Shown here in pieces: positions 8,617 to 16,257 of a DNA stretch of 16,486 nucleotides (the stretch's first letter is position 1; each line of letters begins with the position of its first letter). Under the pieces are notes generated by a model. The model was not told the origin of the DNA, did not search any database, and saw only the letters and a program-made list of their open reading frames with translations. A program made the position numbers and the translations under genes. The DNA lies in the NCBI GenBank assembly GCA_035529435.1, contig DATKWS010000120.1, forward strand, positions 1 to 16,486, written 5' to 3'. This DNA comes from DATKWS01 sp035529435 (GTDB taxonomy: Bacteria > Krumholzibacteriota > Krumholzibacteriia > Krumholzibacteriales > Krumholzibacteriaceae).

Positions 8617-11600
8617 CTAATTTTTAACGAGCTGTACATCGAGGCACAGGCTCTGAAGCTCCTTGATAAGAACGTTGAATGCTTCCGGCAGTCCGGGCTC
8701 GGGTGCATTGTCACCCTTGACAATCGCTTCGTATATCTTGCTCCGTCCCGTCACGTCGTCGGACTTCACCGTGAGCAGCTCCTGGAGTGTGTAGGCGGCG
8801 CCATAGGCTTCGAGCGCCCATACCTCCATCTCCCCGAACCGCTGGCCGCCGAACTGCGCCTTTCCACCGAGCGGCTGCTGCGACACGAGGGAGTACGGTC
8901 CGATCGATCGCGCGTGTATCTTGTCGTCGACGAGATGGGAAAGTTTCAACATGTATATGCTTCCGACCGTGATTTTCTCGTCGAAGGGCTCACCCTTGAT
9001 CCCGTCGTACAGTACGGTCTTGCCGCTGACCGGAAGCCCCGAATCCTCGAGCGCCTTCTTCACCTCTTCGATCGTGGCGCCGTCGAACACCGGCGTGGAC
9101 AGCCGGTATCCCATCTTGTGCGCCGCCCATCCGAGATGCGTCTCGAGTATCTGCCCGACGTTCATACGGCTCGGCACGCCGAGAGGGTTCAATATAATAT
9201 CGACGGGAGTGCCGTCGTCGAGGTACGGCAGATCCTCTATAGGCACGATCCTGGAAACGACGCCTTTGTTACCGTGGCGTCCCGCCATCTTGTCGCCGAC
9301 CGAGACCTTTCTCTTGCGCGCAATGTAAACCTTGACGAGCTTGCTTACGCCGGGGGGCAGCTCGTCGCCGCGCATAACCCGCTCAGTCTCCTTCTCGTAC
9401 TGGCTCTCGATCCCGTCGATCGCACGGGCCGCGGCTTCCATGAGAGACTGAATCCGGGCGTCGATCTTGGAATTCTTGACGATGGGAAGGCCCCAGTGCA
9501 GATGGTCCACGTCGATGCTGCGAAGCAGTTTCTCCGTGATCTTTCGGCTCGCGCGCGCCTGGATCTCCCCCGTCTCCGAATGGATCAGCTTCTCGGTCGT
9601 TTGCCCGATCATGAGCTTCTCCAGGCGCTCCCGGCGTTTCTCCTTGACGTGCTCGATCTCCTGCTCCTTCTGACGCATGAGCTCCTGAACCTTTTTCTTC
9701 TCATGGCTTCGCGCCCGCTCGTCACGCTCCTTGCGGGAGAAGATCTTGATATCGACGACGATACCATCCATGCCGGGAGGCGCCTTGAGCGATGCGTCCC
9801 GTACATCGCCGGCCTTCTCCCCGAATATCGCCTTGAGGAGCCGTTCCTCGGGAGTAAGCTCCGTTTCACCCTTCGGCGTGACCTTGCCGACGAGTATGTC
9901 GCCGGCCTTGACGTGTGCCCCGATCCGGACGACGCCGTCGGCGTCGAGGTTCGCGAGCATCTCCTCGCCCACATTGGGAATCTCGCGGGTAATCTCCTCC
10001 GTGCCCGCTTTGGTATCCCGCACCTGGGTTTCGAACTCCTCGATATGGATCGATGTGTACGTGTCGTCCCTGACCAACCGCTCGCTGATGATGATCGCGT
10101 CCTCGAAGTTGTATCCACGCCACGGCATGAATGCGACGAGGATATTTTTCCCCAACGCCAGTTCGCCGTCGTCGGTGGCCGAGTTGTCCGCGATGACGTC
10201 GCCCTTCTTCACCCGCTGCCCGACCGACACCAGCGGTTTCTGGTTGATGCAGGTATCCTGGTTGGAGCGCTGGAACTTGATGAGACGATACTCATCGACG
10301 CCGCCGAATCCGGTGAAATCATCGAAGTCCTCGTCCTCCTTGCGGGAGCTGTAACTGATGAGAATCCGGTCGGCGGTCACGCCCTCGATCCGCCCGCTCC
10401 TTCTCGCAATGGCAAGCACACCGGAATCGTACGCGACCTTCTTCTCGAGACCGGTGCCGACCAGCGGCGCTTCCGCAGTGAGAAGCGGTACCGCCTGCCG
10501 CTGCATGTTGCATCCCATGAGCGCCCTGTTCGCGTCGTCGTGCTCGAGGAAGGGGATCAGCGCCGCGGCGGCGCTCACGAGCTGGTTGGGTGAAACATCC
10601 ATGTAATCGACCTCGTTGGGGTCGACCACCACGAAATCCCCGCGGTACCGCGCCATGACCATTGGATTGACGAACCTGCTCTTGGCATCCAGCGGCGCGT
10701 TCGCGTGGGCGATGATCCGATCGTCCTCCTGGTCCGCCGCGAGCATCTCGATCGTGTCCTGCACCACTCCCTTCTTCACCAAGCGGTACGGCGTTTCGAG
10801 AAATCCGAACTCGTTGACGCGCGCGTATGTCGCGAGTGATGTGATGAGGCCGATGTTGGGACCCTCCGGCGTCTCGATCGGGCACATCCGGCCGTAATGG
10901 GTGAAATGGACGTCCCGGACCTCGAATCCGGCGCGCTCACGGGTCAGTCCCCCCGGTCCGAGCGCGGAAAGCCGCCTCTTGTGGGTCAGTTCGGCGAGCG
11001 GATTCGTCTGGTCCATGAACTGTGACAGCTGGCTGCTCCCGAAGAATGACTGAACGACGGCACTGATGGTGCGCGCGTTCACCAGATCGTACGGGGTCGG
11101 ATTCTCGCTCTCCTGTATCGTCATGCGCTCTCGAATGATCCGTGCCATGCGCGCGAGCCCAACCGAGAACTGGTTGGCGAGAAGCTCGCCGACCGAGCGT
11201 ACGCGCCGGTTCCCGAGATGGTCGATGTCATCGACCGGACCGTCAGTCTCCTTGAGATGGATGAGATTGGCCACAACCGCAATGAAATCCTTTTCGGTCA
11301 GAGTTGTCGTCTCTATCGGCTCCTCGATCCCGAGGCGGCGGTTCATCTTGTACCTGCCGACGTTGGCCAGGTTGTACCGCTTCGGATTGAAGAACAGACG
11401 GTCCAGAAGCGACTTCGCCGTTTCCACATTGGGCGGATCACCGGGACGCATCAGGTTGTAGATCCGCTTCAGCGCGTCCTCCCGATTCTTGGTGGGATCC
11501 TTCTCCAGGGTTTTCAGGATCACATCATCCTCGATATTACCGTCCTTTTCGACGAGAACGACCTTCGTGATTTTCTGGGACTTCATCATCTCGATCGCCG

Positions 11601-12402
11601 TCTCGGTGATGGCCTTTCCCGCCTCGACGATGACCTCGCCCGTTTCACGGTTGACGATGTCCTCGGCGACGTATTGCCCGAGAAGCGACTTGTCCTTCTT
11701 GCTCGGCCGCTGCGCGAGGGTATGCACCTTGGTCGAGTGGAACAGCTTGATGATCGCGCTGTTCGGTTCGAATCCCATCGCCTTGAGCAGCACCGATACG
11801 GGTATCTTGCGCCTGCGATCGATGTAGACGTACATGATATCGTTGACATCGATGATGAATTCGACCCATGAACCCCGGTACGGGATGATTCGCGCGTTGA
11901 AAAGCCTCTTTCCGTTGGGGTGATAATCGTCGTTGAATACGACGCCCGGCGAACGGTGCAACTGGCTCACGATCACCCGTTCCGCGCCGTTGATGATAAA
12001 CGTCCCCTTCTCGGTGATGAGCGGAATCTCGCCCAGGTACACCTCGCTCTGGATGATGTCCTTGATCACGCTCTCACCCTCGCTCTCCTCCTTCACTACG
12101 AGGCGGAGAGCGGCCTTGAGCGGCACGGCAAAGGTGAGGTCCCGCTCCTTGCACTCCTCGACGGTGTACTTCGGCTCCCCGATCGCGTATCCGAGATACT
12201 CCAGCGTGAAGTCACCCCGGGTCGAGACGACGGGGAAAACGGACCTGAACACCGCCTCGAGCCCGATGTTCTCGCGCTTGTCCATCGGGACCTTGCGCTG
12301 GAGCAGTCTCTCGTACGACTCGAGCTGTACCTCAAGGAGATGAGGGATCTCCATGACCTGCGGAATCTTCGAATAATTGATTCTCTCAGGAATCTTTGTC
12401 AT
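8617..12402 (-). CDS. rpoB: DNA-directed RNA polymerase subunit beta
   Basis: Beta forms half of the active-site cleft and the rifampicin pocket. The product is 1261 residues. The rifampicin-resistance region is at about 455-483 (FFGSSQLSQFMDQ through THKRRLSALGPGG). It keeps the residues equivalent to E. coli Q513, D516, H526 and S531 (here Q461, D464, H474, S479), so the enzyme looks rifampicin-sensitive. E. coli S522 is Ala here. Further landmarks are the RGYNFEDAI segment, a charged coiled insertion in the region after KIFSRKERDERARSHEKKK, the GRHGNKGVVSR motif, and the C-terminal GGKAQFGGQRFGEMEVWALEAYGA that packs against beta'. The ATG at 12402 has AAGGAAGGG upstream. The rplL stop is 52 bp upstream, and no strong attenuator hairpin is seen in that gap. 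Confidence 0.99.
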   Translation of the reverse strand: MTKIPERINYSKIPQVMEIPHLLEVQLESYERLLQRKVPMDKRENIGLEAVFRSVFPVVSTRGDFTLEYLGYAIGEPKYTVEECKERDLTFAVPLKAALRLVVKEESEGESVIKDIIQSEVYLGEIPLITEKGTFIINGAERVIVSQLHRSPGVVFNDDYHPNGKRLFNARIIPYRGSWVEFIIDVNDIMYVYIDRRRKIPVSVLLKAMGFEPNSAIIKLFHSTKVHTLAQRPSKKDKSLLGQYVAEDIVNRETGEVIVEAGKAITETAIEMMKSQKITKVVLVEKDGNIEDDVILKTLEKDPTKNREDALKRIYNLMRPGDPPNVETAKSLLDRLFFNPKRYNLANVGRYKMNRRLGIEEPIETTTLTEKDFIAVVANLIHLKETDGPVDDIDHLGNRRVRSVGELLANQFSVGLARMARIIRERMTIQESENPTPYDLVNARTISAVVQSFFGSSQLSQFMDQTNPLAELTHKRRLSALGPGGLTRERAGFEVRDVHFTHYGRMCPIETPEGPNIGLITSLATYARVNEFGFLETPYRLVKKGVVQDTIEMLAADQEDDRIIAHANAPLDAKSRFVNPMVMARYRGDFVVVDPNEVDYMDVSPNQLVSAAAALIPFLEHDDANRALMGCNMQRQAVPLLTAEAPLVGTGLEKKVAYDSGVLAIARRSGRIEGVTADRILISYSSRKEDEDFDDFTGFGGVDEYRLIKFQRSNQDTCINQKPLVSVGQRVKKGDVIADNSATDDGELALGKNILVAFMPWRGYNFEDAIIISERLVRDDTYTSIHIEEFETQVRDTKAGTEEITREIPNVGEEMLANLDADGVVRIGAHVKAGDILVGKVTPKGETELTPEERLLKAIFGEKAGDVRDASLKAPPGMDGIVVDIKIFSRKERDERARSHEKKKVQELMRQKEQEIEHVKEKRRERLEKLMIGQTTEKLIHSETGEIQARASRKITEKLLRSIDVDHLHWGLPIVKNSKIDARIQSLMEAAARAIDGIESQYEKETERVMRGDELPPGVSKLVKVYIARKRKVSVGDKMAGRHGNKGVVSRIVPIEDLPYLDDGTPVDIILNPLGVPSRMNVGQILETHLGWAAHKMGYRLSTPVFDGATIEEVKKALEDSGLPVSGKTVLYDGIKGEPFDEKITVGSIYMLKLSHLVDDKIHARSIGPYSLVSQQPLGGKAQFGGQRFGEMEVWALEAYGAAYTLQELLTVKSDDVTGRSKIYEAIVKGDNAPEPGLPEAFNVLIKELQSLCLDVQLVKN

Positions 12403-12454
12403 CGGGTACGATCCCTTCCTTTGTGCGGCAGATCAGCCGACGGATGATGTGAGA

Positions 12455-13048
12455 TTACTTGATCTCGATGGTCGCACCGACTTCCTCGACCTTTTTCTTG
12501 ATCTCCTCCGCTTCTTCCTTGGAAACGGCTTCCTTAATCGGCCTCGGTGCTTCCTCGACGAGCTTCTTTGCCTCGATCAATCCGAGACTCGTGATCGCCC
12601 GCACGACCTTGATCACCTGTATCTTCTGACTCCCCACATCCTTCAGGATAACGTCGAACTCGGTCTTTTCCTCGACTTCCTCGGCCGCGCCGGCCGCGCC
12701 GGGCATGAACCCGGGCATAAACGCCATGGGAGCCGCAGCGGTGACACCGAAACGGTCCTCGAGGACCTTGACGAGCTCGGAGAGCTCAAGGACACTCATC
12801 GAGCCGATTGTTTCGACGATAGAATCGATGTTGGATGACACTCTTTTCTTCTCCTTGGTCTTTTTCTCTTCTGCCTTTTTCTCCTCGGCCGCCTTCTCGT
12901 CCTCCGCCCCGGCGGCTTCGGGCTCACTCACCTCTTCCGCCTTCTTCTTCGCGGCAGGCGCCTTTTCCTTCTTGGCCTCGTCGGTCTTCTCCTTCTTCAC
13001 CTCGGCCGTTTCCTCTTTCTTCTTCGGATCTTCCTTTTTCGCGGGCAT
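12455..13048 (-). CDS. rplL: 50S ribosomal protein L7/L12 with a Lys/Glu-rich N-terminal extension
   Basis: L7/L12 forms the mobile dimers of the ribosomal stalk that recruit and activate EF-Tu, EF-G and other GTPases. The product is 197 residues, against about 120-130 normally. Residues 70-100 are the dimerisation and L10-binding domain (IVETIGSMSVLELSELVKVLEDRFGV). Residues 101-127 are a flexible hinge, unusually rich in Met, Phe and Pro (PMAFMPGFMPGAAG). From 130 on is the globular factor-binding domain (FDVILKDVGSQKIQVIKVVR). Residues 1-69 have no counterpart in ordinary L7/L12: by hand count about 23 basic and 21 acidic residues plus Ala, with EEKK-type repeats that could form a lone charged helix. 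The ATG at 13048 has GGAGGT just upstream. A GTG at 12841 has AAGGAG 9 nt upstream and would yield a normal 128-residue protein, so one or both starts may be used. Confidence 0.95.
   Translation of the reverse strand: MPAKKEDPKKKEETAEVKKEKTDEAKKEKAPAAKKKAEEVSEPEAAGAEDEKAAEEKKAEEKKTKEKKRVSSNIDSIVETIGSMSVLELSELVKVLEDRFGVTAAAPMAFMPGFMPGAAGAAEEVEEKTEFDVILKDVGSQKIQVIKVVRAITSLGLIEAKKLVEEAPRPIKEAVSKEEAEEIKKKVEEVGATIEIK
12851..12856 (-). promoter_or_regulatory. Internal Shine-Dalgarno for an alternative rplL start (GTG 12841)
   Basis: AAGGAG lies 9 nt upstream of in-frame GTG codon 70 of rplL. Initiation there would make a standard-size L7/L12 starting at VSSNIDSIVETIGSMSVLEL, which is where other L7/L12 proteins begin. 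The Lys/Glu-rich coding region is naturally purine-rich, so the match could be a by-product of codon content. Confidence 0.45.
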
Positions 13049-13120
13049 TCTCTACCTCCACTCTCGCAGTATTCGATTCAACCTGTTGCGGCGGGCGGGA
13101 TCCCAGGGGAAACCGCGCAC

Positions 13121-13645
13121 CTATGAAGCCGCTTCCTTCTTGTCCGAAATCGCCTTGAGTACATATACCAGATCCCTCAGGGAAGCGCCGAGGCAGTTGA
13201 CCAAACCTCGCATCGGGGCCTGGAGCGTACCGACGACCTGCGCAAGGAGAACCTCCTTGGAAGGAAGCAATGCCAGCCGTTTCGTCTCTTCTCCATCGAG
13301 AAGTCGACCGGCCACATACGCCCCCTTGAAACGGGGAAACTCGTAATCGCTGGCGAACTTTTCGAGAACCTTGGCCGGGGTGACCTCATCCTCCCTGCTC
13401 AATGCAATGGCGGTGGGTCCCTCGAGCACGGGCACAATCTCGTCGAGGCCGAGTTCGTGGAAGCTCTTCTCGGCCAGTGTGTTCTTCACTACCGTGTAGA
13501 TGACGTTGTTCTCCCGGCACAGGCGGCGGAGCTCGGAAATATCCGCCACCTTGAGCCCGGTGAAATCATTCAGGATGATACTCTTCGCATCCTTGAGAAT
13601 CTCTTTCAGCTCGTTTACCTTTTCCATCTTCGCTGGCCGAACCAT
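13121..13645 (-). CDS. rplJ: 50S ribosomal protein L10
   Basis: L10 anchors L7/L12 dimers to the ribosome and binds 23S rRNA beside L11. The product is 174 residues, normal length. The N-terminal domain has the family pattern SIILNDFTGLKVADISELRR and VVKNTLAEK. The C-terminal helix (about 150-170, NCLGASLRDLVYVLKAISD) is the L7/L12 dimer-binding segment and looks intact. The ATG at 13645 is preceded by AAGGG at about 10 nt. Only 20 bp separate it from the rplA stop, so an E. coli-style separate L10 leader promoter and autoregulatory leader is not present unless it lies within rplA. A 72-bp gap separates it from rplL. Confidence 0.97.
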   Translation of the reverse strand: MVRPAKMEKVNELKEILKDAKSIILNDFTGLKVADISELRRLCRENNVIYTVVKNTLAEKSFHELGLDEIVPVLEGPTAIALSREDEVTPAKVLEKFASDYEFPRFKGAYVAGRLLDGEETKRLALLPSKEVLLAQVVGTLQAPMRGLVNCLGASLRDLVYVLKAISDKKEAAS

Positions 13646-13665
13646 GGTATGATTTCCCTTCTTGC

Positions 13666-14367
13666 CTATCTCAGTTCATTGAGCAACAACGCCATATCAA
13701 GCTTTATGGCAGGACCCATTGTCGAGGAGACATGGGCGCTCTTGATATATTTACCCTTCGCCGATGAGGGTTTCGCCCGGAGGAGCTCCAGCATCAACGC
13801 CTTTATATTTTCCAACAGCTTGTGATTGTCGAACGAAACCTTGCCGACAGGCACGTGAATGTTGGCGCCCTTGTCGACGCGGTACTCGATCTTGCCCGCC
13901 TTGGATTCCTTGACAGCCTTGCTCACGTCGAACGTGACCGTCCCGGATTTCGGGTTGGGCATGAGCCCCCGGGGGCCGAGTATGCGCCCGAGCTTTCCCA
14001 CCTCGCCCATCATGTCGGGAGTGGCAATGGCGACGTCGAAATCGAACCAACCCTCGTTTATCTTCCCAATGTACTCCGCGGAACCGACATAGTCGGCGCC
14101 CGCATCCCGGGCCTCCTTTTCCTTTTCCCCGCGGGTGAGCACCAAGACTCGTACATCCCTGCCGGTGCCGTGGGGGAGAAGAACGGTGCCGCGAACCTGT
14201 TGATCGGCGTGCTTGGGATTCACGCCGAGCCTTGCCGAGAACTCCACCGTCTCGTTGAACTTCGCCTTCGGCATGTTCCGCAACACCTCAACCGCTTCGT
14301 TGAGCGGATACTCGCGCGCGCGATCGATCTTCGCGATGCTGTCACGGTAATTTTTGCCGTGTTTCAT
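13666..14367 (-). CDS. rplA: 50S ribosomal protein L1
   Basis: L1 forms the mobile stalk that handles deacylated tRNA at the E site, and in many bacteria it represses its own operon. The product is 233 residues, the usual length. Conserved stretches are ARLGVNPKHADQQVRGTVLLPHGTG near residues 44-70, GRILGPRGLMPNPKSGTVT in the middle and the C-terminal KGKYIKSAHVSSTMGPAIKLD. The ATG at 14367 has GGTGAG close upstream. The rplK stop is 21 bp upstream, in the usual L11-L1 pair. In E. coli L1 binds the leader before rplK; no such structure was recognised here. Confidence 0.98.
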   Translation of the reverse strand: MKHGKNYRDSIAKIDRAREYPLNEAVEVLRNMPKAKFNETVEFSARLGVNPKHADQQVRGTVLLPHGTGRDVRVLVLTRGEKEKEARDAGADYVGSAEYIGKINEGWFDFDVAIATPDMMGEVGKLGRILGPRGLMPNPKSGTVTFDVSKAVKESKAGKIEYRVDKGANIHVPVGKVSFDNHKLLENIKALMLELLRAKPSSAKGKYIKSAHVSSTMGPAIKLDMALLLNELR

Positions 14368-14388
14368 GCTCTCACCGCTTTCTTGCCG

Positions 14389-14823
14389 TTACTCGATGAG
14401 AATGCCCATGCTGCGTGCCGTACCCTCGACCATCCTGACCGCGGCCTCGAGTGAGTAGGCATTCAGATCCTTCATCTTCGTCTTGGCGATTTCCACGACC
14501 TGTTCATGATTGATCTTGGCGATCTTTTCCTTGTTCGGTACGCCCGAACCCTTGGCGATATTGGCTGCCTTCTTGAGGAGCTCGGACGCGGGGGGCGACT
14601 TCGTGATGAATGTGAACGTTCTGTCGGCGTACACGGTGATCACGACCGGCACGATCGTCCCGGTCATCTTCTGCGTCGCCGCATTGAACTGCTTGCAGAA
14701 TTCAATCGAGCTTACCTGGAGCTGTCCCAGCGCCGGGCCGACCGGTGGAGCGGGCGTCGCCTGCCCGCCCTGAATCTGTAGCTTGACGATCTTCATTATC
14801 TTCTTTTTCGACTTCTTGGCCAT
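14389..14823 (-). CDS. rplK: 50S ribosomal protein L11
   Basis: L11 binds the GTPase-associated centre of 23S rRNA, at the stalk base contacted by EF-G, and is needed for RelA activation and thiostrepton binding. The product is 144 residues. It shows the N-terminal signature LQIQGGQATPAPPVGPALGQ with the prolines of the thiostrepton-binding face, then the rRNA-binding C-terminal domain (KGSGVPNKEKIAKI, AAVRMVEGTARSMGI). A short basic leader, AKKSKKKIM, precedes the usual start of the fold. The ATG at 14823 has AAGGAG about 10 nt upstream. The nusG stop lies 52 bp upstream, matching the standard secE-nusG-rplK-rplA order. Confidence 0.98.
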   Translation of the reverse strand: MAKKSKKKIMKIVKLQIQGGQATPAPPVGPALGQLQVSSIEFCKQFNAATQKMTGTIVPVVITVYADRTFTFITKSPPASELLKKAANIAKGSGVPNKEKIAKINHEQVVEIAKTKMKDLNAYSLEAAVRMVEGTARSMGILIE

Positions 14824-14875
14824 ACGTTCATTGCTCCTTGCGATGATCTCCGTTCCGCGCCCGACGTGAGACGCA

Positions 14876-15733
14876 TCAGATCGTCTTGACCTGGAGGAAA
14901 TCGAGCTCGACGGGGGTCTCTCTCCCGAAAATGCTCACCAGTACCTTGAGCTTTCCCCGTTCAGGATTGATCTCGTCAACGACACCGGTGAAGTCTGCGA
15001 ACGGCCCGTCGGCGACGCGGACGTGCTCGCCGAGCGTGAAGGGAACCTCCGGTATGATACCCTCTTTCTTCTCCATGCGGCCGAGGATGCGATCGACATC
15101 CCGCTTCGGAATGGGAAACGGCTTCTTGCCTCCGCCGACGAAATGCGTGACGCCGGGCACGTTCTCTATCAGGCTCCACGTCTCGTTGCTCATCTCCATC
15201 TCGATGAGGATATAACTGGGGAAAAGCTTGCGCTTTGAAACCGTCTTTTTCCCCTTTTTCATCTCGGCGACCTCTTCGGTGGCAACGAGCACCTTGCTGA
15301 ACTTGTCGGTGAAATCGCTCGCCTTGATGAGGCGCTCGATCGTATCCCGCACCTTCGCCTCACGGCCCGAATAGGTATGGAGAACGTACCAGCGCATCTT
15401 GCCTTTTTTCTCATCATCCACTTCGGTGACGGCGGCGCGCACCTTCTCCGGCGCCGCCTTTTCGGTTTTTTGCACAACGGTATCCGCATCCGCGGCTTCC
15501 TCGTCATCGTATGCGGGTTCGGCGGTTTCCGGCTCGCCGCCGGACCCCGTTTCAGCGGTCCCGGGACCGGCCTCCTCGGCCTCCTCCACCGGCACCTCGT
15601 CTTCGGCCGCCAACTTCATCTCGTCCGCCGCATCCTCCGCCTGCCGATTTTCACCGGCCGCATCTTCCTCACCGGCATCCTCTTCACCGGCATTCTCCCG
15701 CAGATCCTTGTCTTCGTGCATATCCTCTTTCAT
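14876..15733 (-). CDS. nusG: Transcription elongation factor NusG with a long acidic N-terminal extension
   Basis: NusG binds the RNA polymerase clamp through its NGN domain and links it to Rho or ribosomal protein S10 through its KOW domain. With the ATG at 15733 the product is 285 residues, against about 175-185 usually. The NGN domain starts at about 113 (MRWYVLHTYSGREAKV). The KOW region is at the end (VRVADGPFADFTGVVDEINPERGK). Residues 1-112 are an acidic low-complexity tail with about 40 Asp/Glu, 12 Lys/Arg and many Ala, including AGEEDAGEED repeats. The start is uncertain: 15754 has no ribosome binding site, 15733 has GGGGA 7 nt upstream and 15721 has a close GAGG. The internal ATG at 15397 has only a weak AAGG. 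Acidic N-terminal extensions are known in actinobacterial NusG, so the tail is plausible, but its job here is unknown. Confidence 0.95.
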   Translation of the reverse strand: MKEDMHEDKDLRENAGEEDAGEEDAAGENRQAEDAADEMKLAAEDEVPVEEAEEAGPGTAETGSGGEPETAEPAYDDEEAADADTVVQKTEKAAPEKVRAAVTEVDDEKKGKMRWYVLHTYSGREAKVRDTIERLIKASDFTDKFSKVLVATEEVAEMKKGKKTVSKRKLFPSYILIEMEMSNETWSLIENVPGVTHFVGGGKKPFPIPKRDVDRILGRMEKKEGIIPEVPFTLGEHVRVADGPFADFTGVVDEINPERGKLKVLVSIFGRETPVELDFLQVKTI

Positions 15734-15777
15734 TCCGTCATCCCCGATGATCATCAGCCAGCGCAGCCGCGGCCTTC

Positions 15778-15966
15778 TTACCAGCCGAGCAGGCGCCGTA
15801 CGATTAAGGTCAACAGTTGATCGACCACGCCGATGAAAATCGTCACGATAAAGGTCGCAACGATCACTATCTTGGTCGATTCCTTGAGCTCTTCGCGCGT
15901 CGGCCAGGTCACCTTGCCCATCTCGACCTTAGCCTCGGTGAGAAATTTCCGAATCTTCTCAAACAT
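15778..15966 (-). CDS. secE: Preprotein translocase subunit SecE
   Basis: SecE clamps SecY in the inner-membrane SecYEG translocon. The ATG at 15966, with GGAG 6 nt upstream, gives 62 residues, the common short single-helix form. An amphipathic cytoplasmic helix (FEKIRKFLTEAKVEMGKV) leads into the conserved VTWPTREEL motif at about 19-27, then a transmembrane helix (about 33-55, IVIVATFIVTIFIGVVDQLLTL). A longer in-frame TTG start at 15999 lacks a ribosome binding site and is not favoured. It lies directly before nusG, as in most bacteria. The pairing is conserved, although the two products do not share a pathway. Confidence 0.96.
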   Translation of the reverse strand: MFEKIRKFLTEAKVEMGKVTWPTREELKESTKIVIVATFIVTIFIGVVDQLLTLIVRRLLGW

Positions 15967-16076
15967 CTCGATCTCCGATCGCTTCCGCCCCGTTTTCAAT
16001 CGAGTTCAGCGGCCTCCGATCACGCCGTGAGTCGGCCCGGATCCAGCCGGCGGCGCGCCCGTATGCGGCGCTGCAT
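15967..16076 (-). other. rpmG-secE spacer (110 bp)
   Basis: This GC-rich gap contains small inverted repeats (for example GCGCC/GGCGC around a 7-nt loop) but no U-tract, promoter or tRNA. Many bacteria carry tRNA-Trp beside secE. I looked for an acceptor stem and T-loop here and found none. Confidence 0.5.
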
Positions 16077-16226
16077 TTAACGGGTTTCCTTGTGCGCGGT
16101 ATGCTTGCCGCAGAAACGACAGTACTTCTTGTGTTCCAACCGATCCGGATGCTTTCGTTTGTTCTTCGTCGTCGTGTAATTCCGGTTCTTACAAACGGTA
16201 CACGCGAGTATTACCAACTCTCTCAT
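16077..16226 (-). CDS. rpmG: 50S ribosomal protein L33 (zinc-binding form)
   Basis: L33 is a small protein near the E site of the large subunit. The frame from ATG 16226 to TAA 16077 encodes 49 residues starting MRELVILACTVC and ending CRFCGKHTAHKETR. Two cysteine pairs, C9-x2-C12 and C36-x2-C39, form a zinc ribbon, so this is the zinc-containing (C+) type. The central KNRNYTTTKNKRKHPDRLEHKKYC matches the family. A GGAG about 10 nt upstream supports the start. The tuf stop is only 31 bp upstream and secE follows, the tuf-rpmG-secE order seen in many Gram-negative bacteria. Confidence 0.96.
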   Translation of the reverse strand: MRELVILACTVCKNRNYTTTKNKRKHPDRLEHKKYCRFCGKHTAHKETR

Positions 16227-16257
16227 ATCGTTCCGCTCCGACTATTACGTCATTCCA

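Noticed and set aside
8173..10593. 806-codon plus-strand reading frame across the rpoC 5' end and rpoB 3' end
   Set aside because: It lies antisense to two certain genes and crosses their junction. The product resembles no family I know, and open antisense frames are common in GC-rich, biased genes.
15778..15999. Longer SecE starting at TTG 15999
   Set aside because: It has no Shine-Dalgarno, whereas ATG 15966 has GGAG at 6 nt and gives the normal SecE N-terminus.
15967..16076. tRNA-Trp between rpmG and secE, as in some bacteria with this gene order
   Set aside because: The gap is just long enough, but no cloverleaf, no GTTCGA-like T-loop and no CCA anticodon context could be found.
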